Below the pieces are notes generated by a model that saw nothing but the letters and a program-made list of their open reading frames with translations, was not told the origin of the DNA and did no database searches. Both the position numbers and the translations under genes were made by a program. From Nonomuraea sp. NBC_00507 (GTDB lineage: Bacteria > Actinomycetota > Actinomycetes > Streptosporangiales > Streptosporangiaceae): 64,000 bases of DNA. This document shows positions 34,498 to 43,530 of this stretch, piece by piece (position 1 is the first letter of the stretch; every line of letters starts with the position of its first letter). The stretch covers positions 5,518,001-5,582,000 of the forward strand of contig NZ_CP107853.1 of NCBI RefSeq assembly GCF_036013525.1, written 5' to 3'.

Positions 34498-36045
34498 GAT
34501 TTCGTCGGGGATGTCGGCGATGTCGTCGAGGGCCGCGGCCAGCTCGTCGGGGTCGCCGCCGATCCGCTCGGCGATCTCGATCAGCACGTGGAGCACGTCG
34601 TGCCGGTCGTGGCCGAGGTCGAGCAGGCGTTGCACGGCCTCCCACAGCTGCGGCGGGTCGCCCTCCCACAGCCGGGTGGCGATCTCCTCGTGCCAGGCCA
34701 GGTGCTCCTGGTCGATCGTGCCGCCGTGGTCGATCTCGAGCAGCGTGCGCCGGTCGGCCTCGTCGGCCGGGTTGAGCCGGTCGAGCTCGATGCCGTCGTG
34801 CGTGCCCTGCAGATAGGGGAACGCGAAGACCCGCCTGGCCAGCGCCGACAGGTCGCCGTCCGGCAGCAGGCGCTCCAGCAGCACCCGGTCGAGCCCGAAC
34901 GACGTCGGATCCCGATAAGCCTCTGGGAACTTGCCCGTGGCCTCCCACACCGCGTCCAGCGTGGCCTTGAGCCCCTGCTCGGGCAGCCCCGTGCGCTGCG
35001 CGGCGAAGCGCACCCACGCCGACAGCACGTGCGGCATGGCCTCCTGCTCGGCCGCGCTCAGCATCACCTTGCGCGGCAGCCAGTCCAGCAGGAACGTCTC
35101 GCACTTGGTCGGGCTGACCCGGAGCGGCCGGTTGAAGTCCTGCTCGCAGCCGTAGTCGATGATGTGGTCGGCGCACCGCGAGCCCGCCGAGGGGTCCGAC
35201 AGGTGCTCGGCCGCGTCCGAGGCCAGGAACTCCGCCGCCAGCATGGCCCGCCGCTCGCGGCTGTAGGGCGCCTCGATGTGCAGAGGGGCCGGGCGCTTGC
35301 GGCCCGGTGGCAGCGCCTTGAGCCGGGCGCGGGCGAAGGCGTGGTAGGCGCTGTAGCTGTCGCTCACCGGGGGCGGCGTCTTGGGCTCCCTGGTGGCCTT
35401 CATCGCCGACTCGAGCAGCGCTCTGGCCTGCTCGGGCTGGATCTCCTCGAACAGCAACATCGGGTTGTCCGCCGCCTCGGCCCTGGCCTGCTCGAGGAGC
35501 TTGTCGACCTGTGAGGACACCCAGGCGTCGCGGGCCATGCCGCTCATGTTGTAGTCGACGACCATGACCAGCGCGTGCCGGTCCTTCAGCTGCGATGTTT
35601 CGTTCCAGCGGTAGGCGAAGGTGCAGATCACCGTGTCCTGGTCGCCGTAGGCGTCCCGGGAGACGTAACAGCCCGCGGGCTTGACGGCGCCGACCTTGTC
35701 GGCCCAGCCGGGCCTGGCCACCCCGGACTCCATCATCGCCAGCGCCGCGCCCTCGGCCTTGGCGCCCTGGCGGGCGGTGCCCAGATACGCCAGGCAGATG
35801 AGCAACGTCAGCGAGGCCGGTGTGCCGGCCTTGGCGGCGTAGTCGACGAGCCCCTCACCGAGCACCTGCTCCACGTCGCCGCCTCTGACCCGCCTGCCCC
35901 ACCAGGCTCCGATCATGTCGGAGACCATCAGCTCGGCGTCCAAGGGGGTGCGTACGGCGAGCAGCTCGCGGGCCGCTTGCACCATCTCCTTGAACACGTC
36001 GTCTGGAGGGGTGCTCTCCCGGGGATCTCGTCGGTGTCGGCGCAC
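34495..36045 (-). CDS. Conserved protein of unknown function (516 residues)
   Basis: A soluble, mostly helical protein with no signal peptide and no family I can name firmly. The N-terminal part (about 10-240) contains CTFAYRWNETSQLKDRHALV and MVVDYNMSGMARDAWVSSQV. The middle holds a conserved-looking CADHIIDYGCEQDFNRPLRV, then SPTKCETFLLDWLPRKVMLS. The C-terminus (HEEIATRLWEGDPPQLWEAV, then LLDLGHDRHDVLHVL) resembles DUF1841-like tails in other small actinobacterial proteins. The start is GTG 36045 with GAGGG close upstream. It lies upstream of the thioesterase by 12 bp on the same strand. Function should be treated as unknown. Confidence 0.75.
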   Translation of the reverse strand: MRRHRRDPRESTPPDDVFKEMVQAARELLAVRTPLDAELMVSDMIGAWWGRRVRGGDVEQVLGEGLVDYAAKAGTPASLTLLICLAYLGTARQGAKAEGAALAMMESGVARPGWADKVGAVKPAGCYVSRDAYGDQDTVICTFAYRWNETSQLKDRHALVMVVDYNMSGMARDAWVSSQVDKLLEQARAEAADNPMLLFEEIQPEQARALLESAMKATREPKTPPPVSDSYSAYHAFARARLKALPPGRKRPAPLHIEAPYSRERRAMLAAEFLASDAAEHLSDPSAGSRCADHIIDYGCEQDFNRPLRVSPTKCETFLLDWLPRKVMLSAAEQEAMPHVLSAWVRFAAQRTGLPEQGLKATLDAVWEATGKFPEAYRDPTSFGLDRVLLERLLPDGDLSALARRVFAFPYLQGTHDGIELDRLNPADEADRRTLLEIDHGGTIDQEHLAWHEEIATRLWEGDPPQLWEAVQRLLDLGHDRHDVLHVLIEIAERIGGDPDELAAALDDIADIPDEI

Positions 36046-36124
36046 ACCCTCACTCTCTCGTATTCCAGGCGCAAACGGCGCGGAGATCTCGGCCTGGTGA
36101 CCCCGATGTTATCGGGGTCACCTC

Positions 36125-36249
36125 GTGCCGGAGGCACAAATGGGGCAGCGACATGGGCACTGTGCCGGAGGCGCATATCGGTACGGTGCCGGAGGCGCAT
36201 GTAGGCGCTGTGCCGAAGGCGCGCGAATAGGGGCAGTGCCCGGGGCGCT
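36125..36249. repeat. Cluster of GTGCCGGAGGCGCA-type short repeats
   Basis: Copies begin at 36125, 36162, 36186, 36210 and 36236, spaced 37, 24, 24 and 26 bp. The first three match GTGCCGGAGGC followed by A/GCA; the last two are degenerate. Copy one is a small perfect hairpin (GTGCC-GGA-GGCAC). They lie between the two minus-strand genes at 34495 and 36284, so they may act in RNA or as protein sites; they do not encode a supported protein. Confidence 0.6.
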
Positions 36250-36283
36250 GCGCCCGGGGCGCGTCGTGCGCGCCGCTGCGCGG

Positions 36284-36508
36284 TTATCGCATGCCGCGCG
36301 GCGGAGGCGCCGAGTTGACGATGGCGAGCAGGTGCTCGCGCGCGATGCGTTCCACGATCTCGGGCGTCGCTGAGATGCCGAGATGCTGCGTGCACGCGCA
36401 CACGTCCGCGACACAGCGGTCGATCGTGTCCACGGGCACGGTCAGGAACTCTTCGGCCAGCCTGAGACTGACCGGTTCCCGCAGGAACCGTGTGGCCAGA
36501 GCGAGCAT
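36284..36508 (-). CDS. Small conserved helical protein of unknown function (74 residues)
   Basis: A 74-residue protein beginning MLALATRFLREPVSLRLAEE, then VPVDTIDRCVADVCACTQHL, and ending SAPPPRGMR. Two helical halves are predicted from hydrophobic spacing; there are two closely spaced Cys (CACT region). ATG 36508 is chosen because AGAGGA lies seven bases upstream; an earlier in-frame start at 36541 lacks one. It is divergent from the HhH-GPD gene. Similar small proteins of about this size occur in Streptomyces, without assigned function. Confidence 0.65.
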   Translation of the reverse strand: MLALATRFLREPVSLRLAEEFLTVPVDTIDRCVADVCACTQHLGISATPEIVERIAREHLLAIVNSAPPPRGMR

Positions 36509-36662
36509 AGATGTGAGATTCCTCTGGAGACCCAGGGGCAAACCCCCAGGAATGTCTGCAGGGTGACTTGCGCTCTCATTTCACCTTTTCTCGGGCGTGT
36601 GTCAAGCCTCCTCGACGGCTGTGTTCACGTCACCGGGTACCCATTCATGCGAAGCTGTCTCC

Positions 36663-37232
36663 ATGCGCATCCAGCTCGCCCAGCAAAGCGAGGCAGACGA
36701 GCTCCTCGGCCGCAGCCCGCTCGCCCTGCTCGTCGGCATGCTCCTCGACCAGCAGGTCCCCATGGAGTGGGCGTTCACGGGGCCGTTCACCATCTCGCAG
36801 CGGCTGGGGCACGACCTCACGGCCGCGGAGATAGCCTCATATGATCCTGAGGCGTTCGCCGCGCTGCTCGCCGAGAAGCCGGCCGTGCACCGCTACCCGA
36901 AGTCTATGGCGGCCAGGGTCCAGCAGCTCGCGGCCTACCTCGTCGAACACTACGACGGGCAGCCGGAGAAGATCTGGGCGGATGCCACGGACGGCAAAGA
37001 GTTGCTGAAACGACTCATGACCCTTCCGGGATACGGCAAACAGAAGGCCCAGATTTTTTTGGCATTGCTGGGGAAGCAGTTGGGGGTCCGGCCATCAGGC
37101 TGGCGTGAGGCAGCCGGAGCCTACGGCGAGGAGGGGTCACACCGATCGGTCGCCGACGTCGTCGACGCCGAGAGCCTGGTCCGCGTGCGTGCCGGCAAGC
37201 AAGAGGCCAAGCGCGCGGCCCCGGCCGAGTAG
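36663..37232 (+). CDS. HhH-GPD family base-excision DNA repair protein
   Basis: A 189-residue protein. RSPLALLVGMLLDQQVPMEW and AFTGPFTISQRLGHDLTAAE form the N-terminal helical domain; the hairpin MTLPGYGKQKAQIFLALLGK is the helix-hairpin-helix DNA-binding element. After it comes LGVRPSGWREAAGAYGEEGS, characteristic of the short actinobacterial HhH-GPD group. The catalytic Lys/Asp positions of classic endonuclease III or MutY are not evident, so activity is inferred from the family. ATG 36663 is chosen from the homologous N-terminus. Confidence 0.85.
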   Translation: MRIQLAQQSEADELLGRSPLALLVGMLLDQQVPMEWAFTGPFTISQRLGHDLTAAEIASYDPEAFAALLAEKPAVHRYPKSMAARVQQLAAYLVEHYDGQPEKIWADATDGKELLKRLMTLPGYGKQKAQIFLALLGKQLGVRPSGWREAAGAYGEEGSHRSVADVVDAESLVRVRAGKQEAKRAAPAE

Positions 37233-37449
37233 CTGCGCTGTAACCTGATCTTGCTGCGCGACGTGGAGCGATTTTGACAGGATGCGTTGACCTTAGAGGC
37301 GACCGGGCCGCGGCGGGGGCTTCCGTCCGCACATGCCCATCGCCGATGATGTACTGCAGAATCCGGTCGCCCGGAGCTGTGCTACGCCGATACACGACTA
37401 TGGAGATGTGCCGCGTGGGAGACCCTGGCACGCGACGGAGGTGCCGACC

Positions 37450-39543
37450 ATGAGCGCCGAGACCTCCGTTCCCCGTCCCCGGGAGTCGGATGTGGACATC
37501 TCAGACTCCGCCCTCTTCCAGGGCCTGCTGTCGGAGGCCGAGTTCGCCTTCGCGTTCTTCGACGGCGACAGCCGCGTTCAGCGGGTCAACGACGTGTTCT
37601 GCGACGTCGTCGGCGTGCCCGCCGAGCGCTTGCTCGACCGGCAGCCCGTCGAGGTGCTCGCCCCCGATCTCAGCCAGATCATCACCCACGCCGTGCAGGC
37701 CGTCATCGAGACCGACGCGCCGGTCACCGAGGGCCGCGTGCGCGTGCGGTCGGCAGAGGGCGACACCAGGCACTGGTCGCTGTCGTTCTCGCCGGTCCAC
37801 GACGAGGCGGGCGACCTGCGGGCGATCGCGCTGGTCGGGCTCGACGTGACCGAGAGCCGCCAGACCGAGGAGGCACTGCGCCGCAGCGAGGAGCGCTACC
37901 GCTCGCTGGTGGAGGCGCAGTCTCAGCTCGTCTGGATCACCTCGCCCACCGGCGCCGTCGTCGAGGACGCACCGCAGTGGCGCGCCATCACCGGCCAGGG
38001 CCTGGAGGAATACCTCGCCAACGGCTGGCTGGAGGTCGTCCACCCCGAGGAGCGGCAGGAGACCGAAGAGGCCTGGCGGGAGGCGCTGCGCGGGCGCACC
38101 ATGTTCGAGTGGAACTACCGGGTGCGCACCCGGGCCAGCGGCTACCGCCACTTCGAGGTGCGGGCCGTGCCGATCATCAGGCACGGCCGCGTGGTCGAGT
38201 GGGTCGGCGCCAACACCGACGTCACCCCGCAGCGCGAGGCCGAGGAGATGCGCGGCCGGCTGACCGACCAGCTCGGCGCCGCCGCCCTGCGCACCGCCCG
38301 GCTGCAGGGCGCCACAGCCCAGCTCGCCGAGGCATTGACGGTCGAGCAGGTGGTGCAGGTCATCATCGACGTGGGCCGCACCGCCCTGGCCGCCGACCGC
38401 TCGGCCGTGGCGCTGCTCGACACCGACCGCGCGGCGCTCAAGCTGATCAACGGCGAGGGCATCCCCGAGGCGTCCGGCGCCTTCGGCGAGGAGATCCCGC
38501 TGTCCAGCTCCAGCGTGATGACCATGGCGGTCAACAGCCGCAGGCCGATGTTCGCCGAGTCGACCGACAGCCTCAAGGCGCAGTTGCTCGAGGCCGGCGG
38601 CGACGAGGAGGTCCTGGCCAACTACCTGGCCAACAGCGACGAGCGGGCCTGGGTCGGGCTGCCGCTGCTGGCCGCAGGGCGGGCATTGGGAGCGCTCAGA
38701 TTCTCCTTCACCCGGCCGGTGAAGATCTCCCAGGAGGACGGCGTCTTCCTGGAGGCGCTGGCCGGCCAGTGCGCGCTGGCGGTCGAGCGGGCCACCCTGT
38801 TCGAGCGCGAGCACCGCACCGCCGAGACCCTCCAGCGCAGCCTGCTGCCCGACCGCCTGCCCGTGGTCAAGGGCCTGGAGCTGGCCCAGCGCTTCCGCTC
38901 GGGCAGCCGCCACGTCCAGGTCGGCGGTGACTGGTACGACGCCTTCGTGCTGCAGGACGGGCGCGTGGCGGCCGTCGTCGGCGACGTCATGGGCAAGGGC
39001 GTCAAGGCCGCGGCGGGGATGGGCCGCATCCGCAATGCCATGCGGGCGCTGGCGCTGACCAACCCGCCGCCCGCGGCCGTGCTCACCGGCCTGGATCGCG
39101 TCTTCGAGGCCACCGAAGAGGAGGAGCAGGTCACGACCCTGGCCTACATGGTCGTGGAGCCTGTGACCGGCGAGGGCACGCTCGCCCTGGCCGGCCACCC
39201 ACCGCCCGTGCTGGTCTCTCCGCAGGGCACGGCGATCCTGTGCGACGCCGAGCCCGGCACTCCGCTAGGCTGGCCGACCAGCCGTAGGCAGTTCCGGTTC
39301 GTGGTGCCGCCCGGCCATACCGCCGTGCTCTACTCCGACGGTCTCGTGGAGAACAGGAAGCGCGGGCTGGATGCCGGACTCGCCGAGCTTTGCAGTGTTG
39401 TGACCGAAGCGCCGCCTGAGGTCGTAAGTAGTCCGCACATGTTGCTGGACTTCCTGGTTGACCGGATGTTGTCTGGATATGAACAGGATGATGACGTTAC
39501 TGCGCTAGCAATTCACGTCCCGCCAGCCACGAAGAGTGACTGA
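37450..39543 (+). CDS. PAS-PAS-GAF-PP2C (SpoIIE) sensor phosphatase
   Basis: A 697-residue multi-domain phosphatase. PAS 1 (about 20-135) includes FAFFDGDSRVQRVNDVFCDV; PAS 2 (about 145-265) includes YRSLVEAQSQLVWITSPTGA and ends WVGANTDVTPQREAE with a PAC segment. A GAF domain follows (about 285-450; VVQVIIDVGRTALAADRSAV). The SpoIIE phosphatase (about 460-690) starts TLQRSLLPDRLPVVKGLELA and contains [36 protein letters not shown] and LYSDGLVENRK. It integrates small-molecule or redox signals to dephosphorylate an anti-sigma antagonist. ATG 37450 follows CGGAGG. No partner is encoded nearby; the next gene is the principal sigma factor. Confidence 0.92.
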   Translation: MSAETSVPRPRESDVDISDSALFQGLLSEAEFAFAFFDGDSRVQRVNDVFCDVVGVPAERLLDRQPVEVLAPDLSQIITHAVQAVIETDAPVTEGRVRVRSAEGDTRHWSLSFSPVHDEAGDLRAIALVGLDVTESRQTEEALRRSEERYRSLVEAQSQLVWITSPTGAVVEDAPQWRAITGQGLEEYLANGWLEVVHPEERQETEEAWREALRGRTMFEWNYRVRTRASGYRHFEVRAVPIIRHGRVVEWVGANTDVTPQREAEEMRGRLTDQLGAAALRTARLQGATAQLAEALTVEQVVQVIIDVGRTALAADRSAVALLDTDRAALKLINGEGIPEASGAFGEEIPLSSSSVMTMAVNSRRPMFAESTDSLKAQLLEAGGDEEVLANYLANSDERAWVGLPLLAAGRALGALRFSFTRPVKISQEDGVFLEALAGQCALAVERATLFEREHRTAETLQRSLLPDRLPVVKGLELAQRFRSGSRHVQVGGDWYDAFVLQDGRVAAVVGDVMGKGVKAAAGMGRIRNAMRALALTNPPPAAVLTGLDRVFEATEEEEQVTTLAYMVVEPVTGEGTLALAGHPPPVLVSPQGTAILCDAEPGTPLGWPTSRRQFRFVVPPGHTAVLYSDGLVENRKRGLDAGLAELCSVVTEAPPEVVSSPHMLLDFLVDRMLSGYEQDDDVTALAIHVPPATKSD

Positions 39544-39785
39544 ATGAAACAGTCATAACGGTTGCTTTCGGGTATCAGTGACCCGCTTACGTACGCACTA
39601 CTGTCTCGGTCGGCCTAGGGTGGAGGTCAACCGCCGGGAGGTGGCCGTATGGAGTGCGGGGTCGTGCCACAATGCTGTGCAGGTCCGTCGCGGTCCGCAC
39701 GGCCTCACTGATCTCCGAGAGAGGGAGCAGCCCCCCAGCGGGCATCTGGGTCCATTGTCGCCACGCGTTCGTTCGAGAGGTGTTC

Positions 39786-41441
39786 GTGTCGCCTGCAAGT
39801 TCGACTCGCTCGAAGCCACAAGAGCTGAACGAGCCCGTCATTCAGCGACTGCTCGAGCGTGGGCGCTCGCAGGGTTTCCTCGAGTCTGAGGATGTCCGTC
39901 AGGCCTTCGAGGAGGCGGACATCCCCATGTCGCACGCCGCCGCGTTCTTGCGGAACCTCAGTAAAGAGGGCGTGACCGTGGTGGTGACCGCCGCGGATTC
40001 GGCTGCGCCGAAGAAGTCTCGTGGTCCAGCAAAGCGCCGCACCGCCGCCCCCGTCAAGACCAAGACGGCGGCGGCCGCCAAAGAGCAGCAGCCCGAGACC
40101 GTGACCGCGGTCGTGGGCGCCGCTGAAGCCGAGCCGGCCGCCAAGAAGGCGGCCCCTGCGAAGAAGGCCGCTCCGGCGGCGAAGAAGGCCGCGGCTCCCG
40201 CCGCCGCCAAGAAGGCCGAGCCGAAGAGCGCTGGGCCTGCCGAGACCAAGCCGAAGGCGCCCGAGTCCGCCGACGCGGACAACGACGACGAGGACATCGA
40301 GCTCGACGGCGACGTGGAGCTGGAGGACCTCGAGGACATCGAGGTCGACGACGAGGTGATCGTCGCCGAGGAGTCCGACGCCGAGGGTGACTCCGACTCC
40401 GACGACGAGACCGAGGAGGGGCCCAAGCCCTCCGAGATCGCGGCGACGGAGAAGACCGAGGACGAGGTCCTCATCCTGTCCGACGACGACGATGACGCCC
40501 CGGTCGCGCAGGTCGCAGCCGCCGGCGCCACCGCCGACCCGGTCAAGGACTACCTCAAGCAGATCGGCAAGGTCCCCCTGCTCAACGCCGAGCAGGAGGT
40601 CGAGCTGGCCAAGCGCATCGAGGCGGGCCTGTTCGCCGAGGAGCAGCTGGGCGGCGACGAGACCGGCAGCCTGCCGGTCGACGTCCGGGCCGAGCTGGAG
40701 TGGATCGCCGAGGACGGCCGCCGGGCCAAGAACCACCTGCTGGAGGCCAACCTCCGGCTCGTGGTCTCGCTGGCCAAGCGCTACACCGGCCGCGGCATGC
40801 TGTTCCTCGACCTGATCCAGGAAGGCAACCTGGGCCTGATCAGGGCCGTGGAGAAGTTCGACTACACCAAGGGCTACAAGTTCTCCACCTACGCCACGTG
40901 GTGGATCCGGCAGGCGATCACGCGTGCCATGGCCGACCAGGCGCGGACCATCCGCATCCCGGTCCACATGGTCGAAGTGATCAACAAGCTGGCCCGCGTC
41001 CAGCGGCAGATGCTGCAGGACCTCGGCCGCGAGCCCACGCCGGAGGAGCTGGCCCGCGAGCTGGACATGACGCCCGAGAAGGTCGTCGAGGTCCAGAAAT
41101 ACGGTCGTGAGCCCATCTCGCTCCACACGCCGCTGGGCGAGGAGGGCGACAGCGAGTTCGGCGACCTCATCGAGGACTCCGAGGCCATCGTTCCGGCCGA
41201 CGCCGTCAGCTTCACGCTGCTCCAGGAGCAGCTGCACTCCGTTCTCGACACGTTGTCGGAGCGGGAGGCGGGCGTCGTCTCGATGCGCTTCGGGCTCACC
41301 GACGGACAGCCGAAGACGCTGGACGAGATCGGCAAGGTTTACGGGGTGACCCGTGAGCGCATTCGCCAGATCGAGTCCAAGACCATGTCCAAGCTGCGTC
41401 ACCCGTCCCGGTCGCAGGTGCTCCGCGACTACCTCGACTGA
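39786..41441 (+). CDS. hrdB: Principal RNA polymerase sigma factor, HrdB/SigA type
   Basis: A 551-residue sigma-70. The N-terminal 60 residues match region 1.1 ([20 protein letters not shown]). A long Lys/Ala then Asp/Glu-rich spacer follows (about 75-245). Region 1.2 starts [20 protein letters not shown]; region 2 (about 320-395) has [20 protein letters not shown] and [19 protein letters not shown], the -10 recognition helix; region 4 (about 478-551) has the [23 protein letters not shown]. It directs housekeeping transcription. GTG 39786 is supported by GAGAGG five bases upstream. A strong terminator follows. Confidence 0.96.
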   Translation: MSPASSTRSKPQELNEPVIQRLLERGRSQGFLESEDVRQAFEEADIPMSHAAAFLRNLSKEGVTVVVTAADSAAPKKSRGPAKRRTAAPVKTKTAAAAKEQQPETVTAVVGAAEAEPAAKKAAPAKKAAPAAKKAAAPAAAKKAEPKSAGPAETKPKAPESADADNDDEDIELDGDVELEDLEDIEVDDEVIVAEESDAEGDSDSDDETEEGPKPSEIAATEKTEDEVLILSDDDDDAPVAQVAAAGATADPVKDYLKQIGKVPLLNAEQEVELAKRIEAGLFAEEQLGGDETGSLPVDVRAELEWIAEDGRRAKNHLLEANLRLVVSLAKRYTGRGMLFLDLIQEGNLGLIRAVEKFDYTKGYKFSTYATWWIRQAITRAMADQARTIRIPVHMVEVINKLARVQRQMLQDLGREPTPEELARELDMTPEKVVEVQKYGREPISLHTPLGEEGDSEFGDLIEDSEAIVPADAVSFTLLQEQLHSVLDTLSEREAGVVSMRFGLTDGQPKTLDEIGKVYGVTRERIRQIESKTMSKLRHPSRSQVLRDYLD

Positions 41442-41466
41442 TCGGGCTGGACTGATCGGCTGAACG

Positions 41467-41502
41467 AAGAAGCCCCGCACGGGTATCCGTGCGGGGCTTC
41501 TT
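41467..41502 (+). terminator. Strong terminator after hrdB
   Basis: A perfect 16-bp stem (41467-41482 with 41487-41502) closes a GTAT tetraloop. It lies 25 bases after the hrdB stop and 10 bases before the convergent yaaA stop. Confidence 0.93.
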
Positions 41503-41511
41503 CGCGGTGGC

Positions 41512-42258
41512 TCACGTAGGGTCGTTGACGTGCACGTCCAGCGTCCAGGGGCGGTTTGCGCGAGCGGGGGGCGTCAGCGTGACGATGTAGCCGAGGGCGT
41601 CCAGGATCTTGGCCAGCTCGTCCGGGGTGGCCGGGGTGGCGTCCTGGTGGAGAAGGGCGCGGGCGATCTCGCCGCGGGTGGCCTTGGCCATGTGGCTGAC
41701 GACCTTGCCGTCCCTGAACACCCGCACCGTCACCGAGCGCTCGCCCGGCTGCCAGGCGGCCGCGTACGTCGCCGAGCGCAGGTCCACCACCAGGCCCGGG
41801 AGCGTGTCCAGCGCCTTGGAGATCTGGGGACGCCAGAACGCGGCCAGCCCGCCCACGGGTGAGAGGTTGACGCCCATCGAGAGGCGGTACGGCGGGATCC
41901 GGTCAGTGATCCGGACCACGCCCCACAGGCCGGAGAAGATCAGGACCGATTCGGCGGCCCGGGCCCGGGCGGCGGGATCCAACGTGTCCAGTCCGAGATT
42001 GTCGTAGAGCACGCCGGTGTAGAGCTCGGCGGCGGGGAGGGTGGGGGCCGCCGGCAGCGCCGTGTTCTTGGCCAGCTCGCCCGCCAGACCGGGGGACAGG
42101 CCCAGCACCTCGAGGGCGTCTCGGCGTTTGGAGGCCCGGATGAGCGCGGTCTGCACCCGCTTGCGGGGCTTGTCGAGCGACGAAAAAGACAGCTGCCCGA
42201 CGGGCGGGCCGCTCCCCTCGGAGGCCTTCCCCTCCGACGGCGGCAACACAATCAGCAC
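41512..42258 (-). CDS. yaaA: Peroxide stress protein YaaA
   Basis: A 248-residue protein of the YaaA/UPF0246 family. It starts with the family hallmark VLPPSEGK and contains LPAAELYTGVLYDNLGLDTL, then VLIFSGLWGVVRITDRIPPY with RLSMGVNL, FWRPQISKAL and VVDLRSATYAAAWQP. In E. coli YaaA limits free iron during peroxide stress and binds DNA. GTG 42258 has no Shine-Dalgarno but follows TAGGCT by six bases. It is convergent with hrdB and divergent from the GNAT gene. Confidence 0.93.
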   Translation of the reverse strand: MLIVLPPSEGKASEGSGPPVGQLSFSSLDKPRKRVQTALIRASKRRDALEVLGLSPGLAGELAKNTALPAAPTLPAAELYTGVLYDNLGLDTLDPAARARAAESVLIFSGLWGVVRITDRIPPYRLSMGVNLSPVGGLAAFWRPQISKALDTLPGLVVDLRSATYAAAWQPGERSVTVRVFRDGKVVSHMAKATRGEIARALLHQDATPATPDELAKILDALGYIVTLTPPARANRPWTLDVHVNDPT

Positions 42259-42264
42259 GTCCCC

Positions 42265-42270
42265 AGCCTA
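42265..42270 (-). promoter_or_regulatory. -10 element of a leaderless yaaA promoter
   Basis: TAGGCT (minus strand) ends six bases before GTG 42258, without a ribosome-binding site between them. Confidence 0.5.
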
Positions 42271-42385
42271 TTGGTGCTGGTCTTTCCTTCTGTACGGCGG
42301 GCCACGCGGGCCGTTCGCTTCGCTGAAACCTGGACCAATGGTGCGGCGACACGCCCGGGTGTCACGGGGCGGCTGGGCGCTTGGC

Positions 42386-42391
42386 TAGGCT
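42386..42391 (+). promoter_or_regulatory. -10 element of a leaderless GNAT promoter
   Basis: TAGGCT ends six bases before GTG 42398. It is the same hexamer and spacing as at the divergent yaaA gene 140 bp away. Confidence 0.5.
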
Positions 42392-42397
42392 GCGCGA

Positions 42398-43108
42398 GTG
42401 GATTTCGACATGCTTGTGCACGAGGCCTGGCCTGCCTATGAGCAGCTCGTTTGCGACGGGTGGGTGTTGCGTTACGCGGGAGGCGTGACCAAGCGGGCCA
42501 ACTCGGTGCTCGCGTTGGGGCGGCCGGTTGATCTGGGCGGGGCCATCCAGAGGGCTGAGCGGTTCTACCGGGAGCGTGGGCAGCGTTGCGTCTTCTCAGT
42601 GGGGCTGGGGGCCACGCCCGGTCTCGATGAGGAGCTGGAGGCTAGGGGCTACGAGCTGGTCGACCCGACGCTCGTCATGGCGGCCGGCTCTCTCCGTCCC
42701 GAGGTGCTGGGCGAGGCGGAGCGCGAGCTCAGGATCGAGGAGCGGCCCTGGCGGGGGTGGCTCGACACCTGGTGGGCCGTGGACGGGCGGTTCGGCAGCG
42801 GGCTCGAGGAAGCCGAGCGCATTTGCACCGGCGTACCGGCCTGGTATGGGGCCTACGAGGAGGGCGGCGTGGCACTCGCCGTCGGGCGGGCCGTACCGCA
42901 GGGCGGCACGCTGGGGATCTACTGCATGGCCACCCGGCCGGAGGCGCGCCGTCGTGGGCTGGCCCGTACCGTGCTGCGGGCGCTGGCGCGGCACGCGGGC
43001 ACGGACTCCGCGTATTTGGTCACCACCGCGCCCAACCAGGCCGCGCAGGCGCTGTATCGCGGCGAGGGGTTCGAGATCGCGGGCCGGTATCACTACCGGG
43101 TGCGCTGA
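42398..43108 (+). CDS. GNAT-family N-acetyltransferase
   Basis: A 236-residue protein. The N-terminal half (about 15-110) is a degenerate GNAT-like or substrate-binding region starting AYEQLVCDGWVLRYAGGVTK. The C-terminal GNAT core has GIYCMATRPEARRRGLARTV (acetyl-CoA loop: Arg-Arg-Gly-Leu-Ala) and YLVTTAPNQAAQALYRGEGF near the end. It acetylates a small molecule or protein not identifiable here. The gene ends exactly where a 29-bp tandem repeat begins. Confidence 0.88.
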   Translation: MDFDMLVHEAWPAYEQLVCDGWVLRYAGGVTKRANSVLALGRPVDLGGAIQRAERFYRERGQRCVFSVGLGATPGLDEELEARGYELVDPTLVMAAGSLRPEVLGEAERELRIEERPWRGWLDTWWAVDGRFGSGLEEAERICTGVPAWYGAYEEGGVALAVGRAVPQGGTLGIYCMATRPEARRRGLARTVLRALARHAGTDSAYLVTTAPNQAAQALYRGEGFEIAGRYHYRVR

Positions 43109-43192
43109 CCGCCGGGCGGCGGCCTACGGGAAGTTGACCGCCGGGCGGCGGCCTACGGGAAGCTGACCGCCGGGCGGCGGCCTATTGGAATA
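43106..43192 (+). repeat. 29-bp x3 tandem repeat starting at the GNAT stop codon
   Basis: Three contiguous 29-bp units start at 43106, 43135 and 43164. The first TGA is the stop of the GNAT gene and each copy repeats that TGA. Units 1 and 2 differ at the last base; unit 3 differs near its end. Each contains CCGCC-GGGC-GGCGG, a potential hairpin. Confidence 0.93.
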
Positions 43193-43220
43193 GGCGCGCC
43201 GGCCACGGCGTCTTACGCAG

Positions 43221-43254
43221 GACGGCGACCCCGGGCACGCCCAGGGTCGCCGTC
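43221..43254. terminator. Bidirectional terminator between GNAT and DUF7455 genes
   Basis: GACGGCGACCC (43221-43231) pairs perfectly with GGGTCGCCGTC (43244-43254) around a 12-nt loop. It lies about 45 bp past the stop of the minus-strand DUF7455 gene and downstream of the convergent GNAT gene. Confidence 0.75.
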
Positions 43255-43299
43255 ACTGTCACGCGATATGTGGTTATCTCATCACGACCAGCGCTGGGG

Positions 43300-43530
43300 T
43301 CAGCGCTCGTCGTTGGGGGCAATTGAATCGGTCTTGCTGAGTCGAGCCGACTCGTCCAGGATGTCGGCGCCCTTTTCGCGCAGCGCCGCAATGTGCTGAC
43401 GCCCGTGGTGGGCGCAGAACAGCAGCTCCCCGCCTATGGGCAGGGTCGCGCGAATGTAGGCCTGGGCACCGCAGCGGTCGCAGCGGTCGAGGGCCGTCAG
43501 CGGCTTAACGGGGGCGAGAGCTCCAGTCAC
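43300..43530 (-). CDS. DUF7455-type small zinc-site protein
   Basis: A 76-residue protein. PLTALDRCDRCGAQAYIRAT, then GGELLFCAHHGRQH is the diagnostic pattern of a family found next to hrdB and parE in actinobacteria; the four ligands C-x2-C and C-x-H-H suggest one structural zinc. The rest (about 50-76) is charged and helical. GTG 43530 has AAAGGCG upstream. Function is unknown; it is divergent from parE. Confidence 0.88.
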   Translation of the reverse strand: MTGALAPVKPLTALDRCDRCGAQAYIRATLPIGGELLFCAHHGRQHIAALREKGADILDESARLSKTDSIAPNDER

